From an uncultured Faecalibacterium sp. (GTDB lineage Bacteria > Bacillota > Clostridia > Oscillospirales > Ruminococcaceae), in assembly GCA_945982465.1 (NCBI GenBank), contig CAMFSB010000067.1, positions 1 through 7,960 of the forward strand: 7,960 nucleotides of DNA, read 5' to 3'. The translations under genes and the position numbers were made by a program. Positions 6,301 through 7,960 of this stretch are shown here, in pieces (the stretch's first letter is position 1; each line of letters opens with the position of its first letter). A model generated the notes under the pieces. It made no database searches and was not told the DNA's origin. It saw nothing but the letters and a program-made list of their open reading frames with translations.

Positions 6301-7960
6301 ATATTGATTCAAATAGTATGTACCCTTCCTGATGAGCCAATAAGAGCCATACCATTCTACCGTAACCGTATCTTTCGTTTCGGTAAACTCAGCGGTAGCT
6401 TTTCCTATTGTCAGGTACTTTGTAGTCTCACTTTGTGTATATGTGACATAATACTCATTATCCTTTACATGCTCAAATTTCAGCATACACGGCGACTCAT
6501 CGCTGGGTTTACCATTCAACTGCAAACTACCGGTATGGCCAGCTGCAGAGTCAGCTGTTACCACACTAGCAACAGTTGAATTAACAAACCACACAACATA
6601 TTCTCCGTCTGGCAGATTATCGGTGATGTTTTTGTATGTTGTGTATCCTGATCTGGCATAATAAAATTTCAGGTTATAGGTATTCCGGTCGTAGTAAACA
6701 TTCAGCACGGTCGAGCCGTCGCCGTTTACCACCACCGGCCCCGGACCAAGAGCAAGGTCTGAACTGTAATGGAAATATTCGTATTCATACCGCGCAGGGA
6801 TCTTACTCCATTTGCCTTTTGCCGGAACAGCCGTCTGCACCACAGTCTGCGCAAAGTCCTGGTTTTCAATTTTGAAATCACTTGCATTTGGATCAAACGT
6901 AACCGTATCGCCGGCCTTCGCGCCTACAGTCTTGGTGCCCCAGTAGCTGTAATTATCGTCGTTGGCGTTCTGCTTCCAGTAAACAATGCTGTACTGCACA
7001 GAATTTGCCGTCCATTGGGCTTTCAGGGTCACGTCAAACGGGGGCATTTCCATGTTTTCCTTAGCCTGCAGGGCCGCGGCCAATTCCTTGGCCGCGGCAA
7101 GGCAGGTTCTGTCTGTGCGGCCCCCGGCCGCGGAAAAGCAGCCGCCCCGGTAGGTGCTGTCATCGGCCATATCCGTATCTTTCACATCCGTGCCGTTGTA
7201 GGTGGCCGAAACGACCTCCCAGCCGTTAAACGTATAACCGGCGCGGGTGGGGGTATTGACGGTAATGCCGGTCTGGAAGCGGGCATAGATCGGCGTAACG
7301 CCGTAGCCGCCGTCCAACTGGAAGTTGATCAGGTGGTATTCGCGGTCGTAATAGATGTCCAGGACCGTGGAGTTATCGGCGGCAACCGTAGCGTCATCGT
7401 ATTCCAGCATGGAATAACCCTCGCGCTTCAGCGCATCGGTTTTGGTGACCGCTGTGCCCACGCGGGCATCGTGCTCGCGCGAATCGCCAAACGAATAAAA
7501 ATCGTCGTAGATGTTCTGCAAATAGCTGTTCACGCGGTATTTGCCCATGCTGGGCATATAGATCACGTAGTATACCGCATTCGCTGCAATGTTCGTCGCG
7601 TTGACCGTGATGCTGGTTGCCGAAGTGGGAGATTCACCAGCCTCAAAACTGCCGTCCGCCTGCAGTTTGAACCAATGATTCTCCGCGTCATGCCAGTCAC
7701 CCTCCGCCGCCAAATACGGGTCGTAGCCGGTACGGATGGGGCTGGAAACCGTGGCGGTGTAACTGGTGCCCTTGGCAAGGGTCGCCACATACTCGCTGGC
7801 CACCGAACCGTTCATGTTAGGCCCCTCGTTGAAATACAGGTATTTGATGGTAACGGTGTAGGTGGTCAGATCCGGGTCATCGGCCAGGGGCATCACGCCG
7901 GCGCCCTCGCCCTCGGCGCCCAGAAGCTGTACCGACAGGCCCGTGCTGCCGCGGGCGGCG
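3007..7960 (-). CDS. giant secreted InlB-repeat/MucBP-like adhesin (5' end outside window)
   Basis: The frame is open from the right edge to TAA at 3009-3007, giving about 1650 visible residues; the signal peptide must lie beyond 7960. Numbering takes the GTG codon at 7896 as residue 1, though it is probably internal because the frame continues upstream without a stop. Visible parts in order: beta-rich modules (1-187) with a YYDR spacer; an InlB B-repeat (188-297); another module ending LNVYYDRNTYNLKFYY (301-413); a trefoil-like insert (about 412-577); RYNQDITGRWP and FHLYYSALPNE modules (629-800); two InlB B-repeats (797-882, 884-973); four MucBP-like modules (978-1405); a divergent InlB-like repeat (1408-1511); and a CnaB-like C-terminal domain (1513-1629). 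Such proteins are extended surface or matrix adhesins. There is no LPXTG, no hydrophobic tail and no catalytic motif that I recognise. It is co-transcribed with the SipW-type subunit and probably the sortase. The general class is secure; the ligand is unknown. Confidence 0.9.
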   Translation of the reverse strand, partial: AARGSTGLSVQLLGAEGEGAGVMPLADDPDLTTYTVTIKYLYFNEGPNMNGSVASEYVATLAKGTSYTATVSSPIRTGYDPYLAAEGDWHDAENHWFKLQADGSFEAGESPTSATSITVNATNIAANAVYYVIYMPSMGKYRVNSYLQNIYDDFYSFGDSREHDARVGTAVTKTDALKREGYSMLEYDDATVAADNSTVLDIYYDREYHLINFQLDGGYGVTPIYARFQTGITVNTPTRAGYTFNGWEVVSATYNGTDVKDTDMADDSTYRGGCFSAAGGRTDRTCLAAAKELAAALQAKENMEMPPFDVTLKAQWTANSVQYSIVYWKQNANDDNYSYWGTKTVGAKAGDTVTFDPNASDFKIENQDFAQTVVQTAVPAKGKWSKIPARYEYEYFHYSSDLALGPGPVVVNGDGSTVLNVYYDRNTYNLKFYYARSGYTTYKNITDNLPDGEYVVWFVNSTVASVVTADSAAGHTGSLQLNGKPSDESPCMLKFEHVKDNEYYVTYTQSETTKYLTIGKATAEFTETKDTVTVEWYGSYWLIRKGTYYLNQYGGTSSTYAAGWNIKKDTGNALNFSQKQITPSGDVLVATNTTDATVPKKAGWGEDDGKADGHVGSTVPTVQNDHGYYTLGSEIIDGELYQYLILPDVRYNQDITGRWPAGVVQTTGGYSTPEWAPVDGSAFRTKNGNNATIKVYSTVSPEIIVDPADPDATQFVAWWCAVALNDQYFHLYYSALPNEKPDVTRDEVGYVRQPTVTYKMVYNGWTQIKEMQIYGMKLKDKEVNQNYNRIENGIRIPDSPTEANESTQNSYFYYQRNEHQLTFFNLGTEIAGAAQTLVYGQSISAYKDTLTKEVMEANYYPSVYEKGVYEFKGWSLSPDAYIPVEWDTLTMDDADLSLYAYWEKVTRTVTFYETYTKMIGGEKIADGAVIDEHAYANPVKVEHGNVVNYATTMTREGYTFVGWFYIDSVTGEPTAFLPNNMPVTEDLNVYAEWQSTRMVKYTIHYKLVETTRVNSATEGAILFADGNYYKLDYNDTKQIADDTTGQLQDGRSKTFTAKALPELWAKDDPKNSTGTDYCHNHYPLLSNHTIMFTEVQTDPDTTVIPVKDSEGNKIGYELEYTFYYVYLNGITYTIQYINKDTGDNVFENVGEGGTGTITIAPDTKTTHEAVTTDRFKYIAGYIPDQYQKRLVLSAQDASKNLITFYYTKSNDPMFFVEHLVEQPNGKWTQVLQEFGTGEAGETIIRSADAADEVGHAFDANQVWVNTAGEIILPEDNNANWVGNKSADEKSFTGIYTGTPYGASGPDGRTASGQLENGKILVLRFYYKLENYSYTIQHKILTAENPEGEWLFGDKEASTETGEAIYGTTITADAGGPYKGSAAETWQSKAYENGYWVDGSRENPDLLKKSLTITEAPAKNVVTFWYVDAPVEVEFRAKIGDEVGITVQGCYVTPSQFSTSAHGTAGNATSVPTPAAGYRFDHWEYQREREDGSLGDLKPVPITWVDPTTHEVTIGKNESGYLIRDAIYYAVFKPITLTINKEAAADTTIGTNETFLFRVQGKADDPNTKDVNVTVSVAGAGQTTIAYLPAGKYTVTELTNWSWRYDCTSNNTQDCTVTADGPNLVTFTNAPNSKTWLGGENSIINKFAVVP
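3682..4965 (-). repeat. four MucBP-like modules in the giant protein
   Basis: Residues 978-1405 hold four related units that begin with YTIHYKL (980), YTIQYINKDTG (1111), FFVEHLVEQPNG (1193) and YTIQHKILTAENPEG (1312). They close with TFYYVYL (1100), ITFYYTKS (1181), LRFYYKLE (1301) and VTFWYVDA (1400). The pattern (YxIxYxxxxxG ... xTFYY) is that of MucBP and related mucin- or glycan-binding repeats of Gram-positive surface proteins. Divergence between units is high, so this is an old repeat, not a recent DNA duplication. Confidence 0.6.
4978..5508 (-). repeat. two tandem InlB B-repeats in the giant protein
   Basis: Residues 797-882 (HQLTFFN ... YEFKGWSLSPD ... LSLYAYWEKV) and 884-973 (RTVTFYE ... 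REGYTFVGWFYIDS ... LNVYAEWQS) match the InlB B-repeat (Flg_new/Listeria-Bacteroides repeat): a V-T-F strand, a GYxFxGW core and a closing LxxYAxW strand. These are beta-grasp-like modules that act as stalk units in Gram-positive surface proteins. Confidence 0.8.
6166..6663 (-). other. AT-richer, trefoil-like domain inserted in the giant protein
   Basis: Residues about 412-577 interrupt the run of InlB/MucBP-like modules. The segment LPDGEYVVW (428-436), the ligand-style phrases TKYLTIG (492-498) and WLIRKGTYYLNQYGG (520-534), and WNIKKDTGNALNFSQ (543-557) recall beta-trefoil or ricin-like units (repeated 'YxLxxxG...W.....NAL.F'). Hand-counted GC is about 42% over 6181-6720 (228 of 540), against about 61% at 4201-4320. 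The composition break is seen; the fold is tentative. Confidence 0.45.
7006..7335 (-). repeat. InlB B-repeat with an internal helical insertion
   Basis: Residues 188-297 form an InlB B-repeat: YHLINFQLDGG, then RAGYTFNGWEVV (218-229), closing with VTLKAQW (289-295). Between core and closing strand, about 34 extra residues (250-283, DNA 7048-7149) carry C253, C265 and the helix-like hexamer repeat LAAAKE-LAAALQ (266-277). The DNA there is GC-rich and palindromic (ccgcggccaa-ttcc-ttggccgcgg, 7074-7097). Confidence 0.65.

Noticed and set aside
7891..7896. GTG/ATG at 7896-7891 as the true start of the giant protein
   Set aside because: The frame continues upstream to the window edge without a stop, no signal peptide follows these codons, and the GAGGGCGAGGG before them is explained as coding sequence.
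1330..7960. Giant protein, subunit and sortase share one reading frame, interrupted only by TAA at 3007 and TGA at 2335, suggesting possible read-through fusions
   Set aside because: Each gene has its own ATG and good ribosome site, each exported protein has its own N-terminal hydrophobic segment, and a stop-free 219-base spacer is not surprising at such high GC. Coincidence is the simpler explanation.

Overview
The window (overall roughly 55-60% GC, estimated by eye) reads like a chromosomal piece of a gut-type, fairly GC-rich Gram-positive anaerobe. An Oscillospiraceae/Ruminococcaceae-like Clostridium relative fits best. The basis is Gram-positive signals: a class B sortase, a SipW-type exported subunit, strong AAGGAGG ribosome sites, and InlB-type and MucBP-like surface repeats. 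The genus is inference.

All four genes lie on the minus strand, so they are read from right to left. From 7960 down to 3007 is the 3' part of a giant exported repeat protein (at least 1650 residues visible; the start lies beyond the right edge). It is followed after 21 bases by a 216-residue protein with a SipW-dependent (TasA/CalY-like) signal segment (2985-2335). Then comes a 219-base GC-rich gap holding an intrinsic terminator, and a 261-residue class B sortase (2115-1330). Together these look like the end of a cell-surface fibre or adhesin operon: a large multidomain adhesin, a small fibre-type subunit and a membrane-bound transpeptidase. The expected SipW-type signal peptidase is not in the window and may lie upstream, beyond 7960.

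The last gene, 1161-130, is a zinc-dependent medium-chain sugar-acid/polyol-type dehydrogenase. It has its own promoter (TTGACA, 17 bases, CATAAT), flanking AT-rich palindromes and a direct repeat that look like operator sites, and tandem hairpins after its stop. It appears to be a separate metabolic unit. Bases 1-63 hold nothing I can assign.

The most interesting part is the surface locus. The giant protein ends in a CnaB-like domain with an apparent Lys/Glu/Asn isopeptide triad and a short Trp-containing tail, with no LPXTG motif and no membrane anchor. It also carries a markedly AT-richer, trefoil-like inserted domain. The sortase has no recognisable substrate motif in either neighbour and sits behind a terminator with no room for a promoter of its own. 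No CRISPR array, tRNA, rRNA or insertion sequence was seen.
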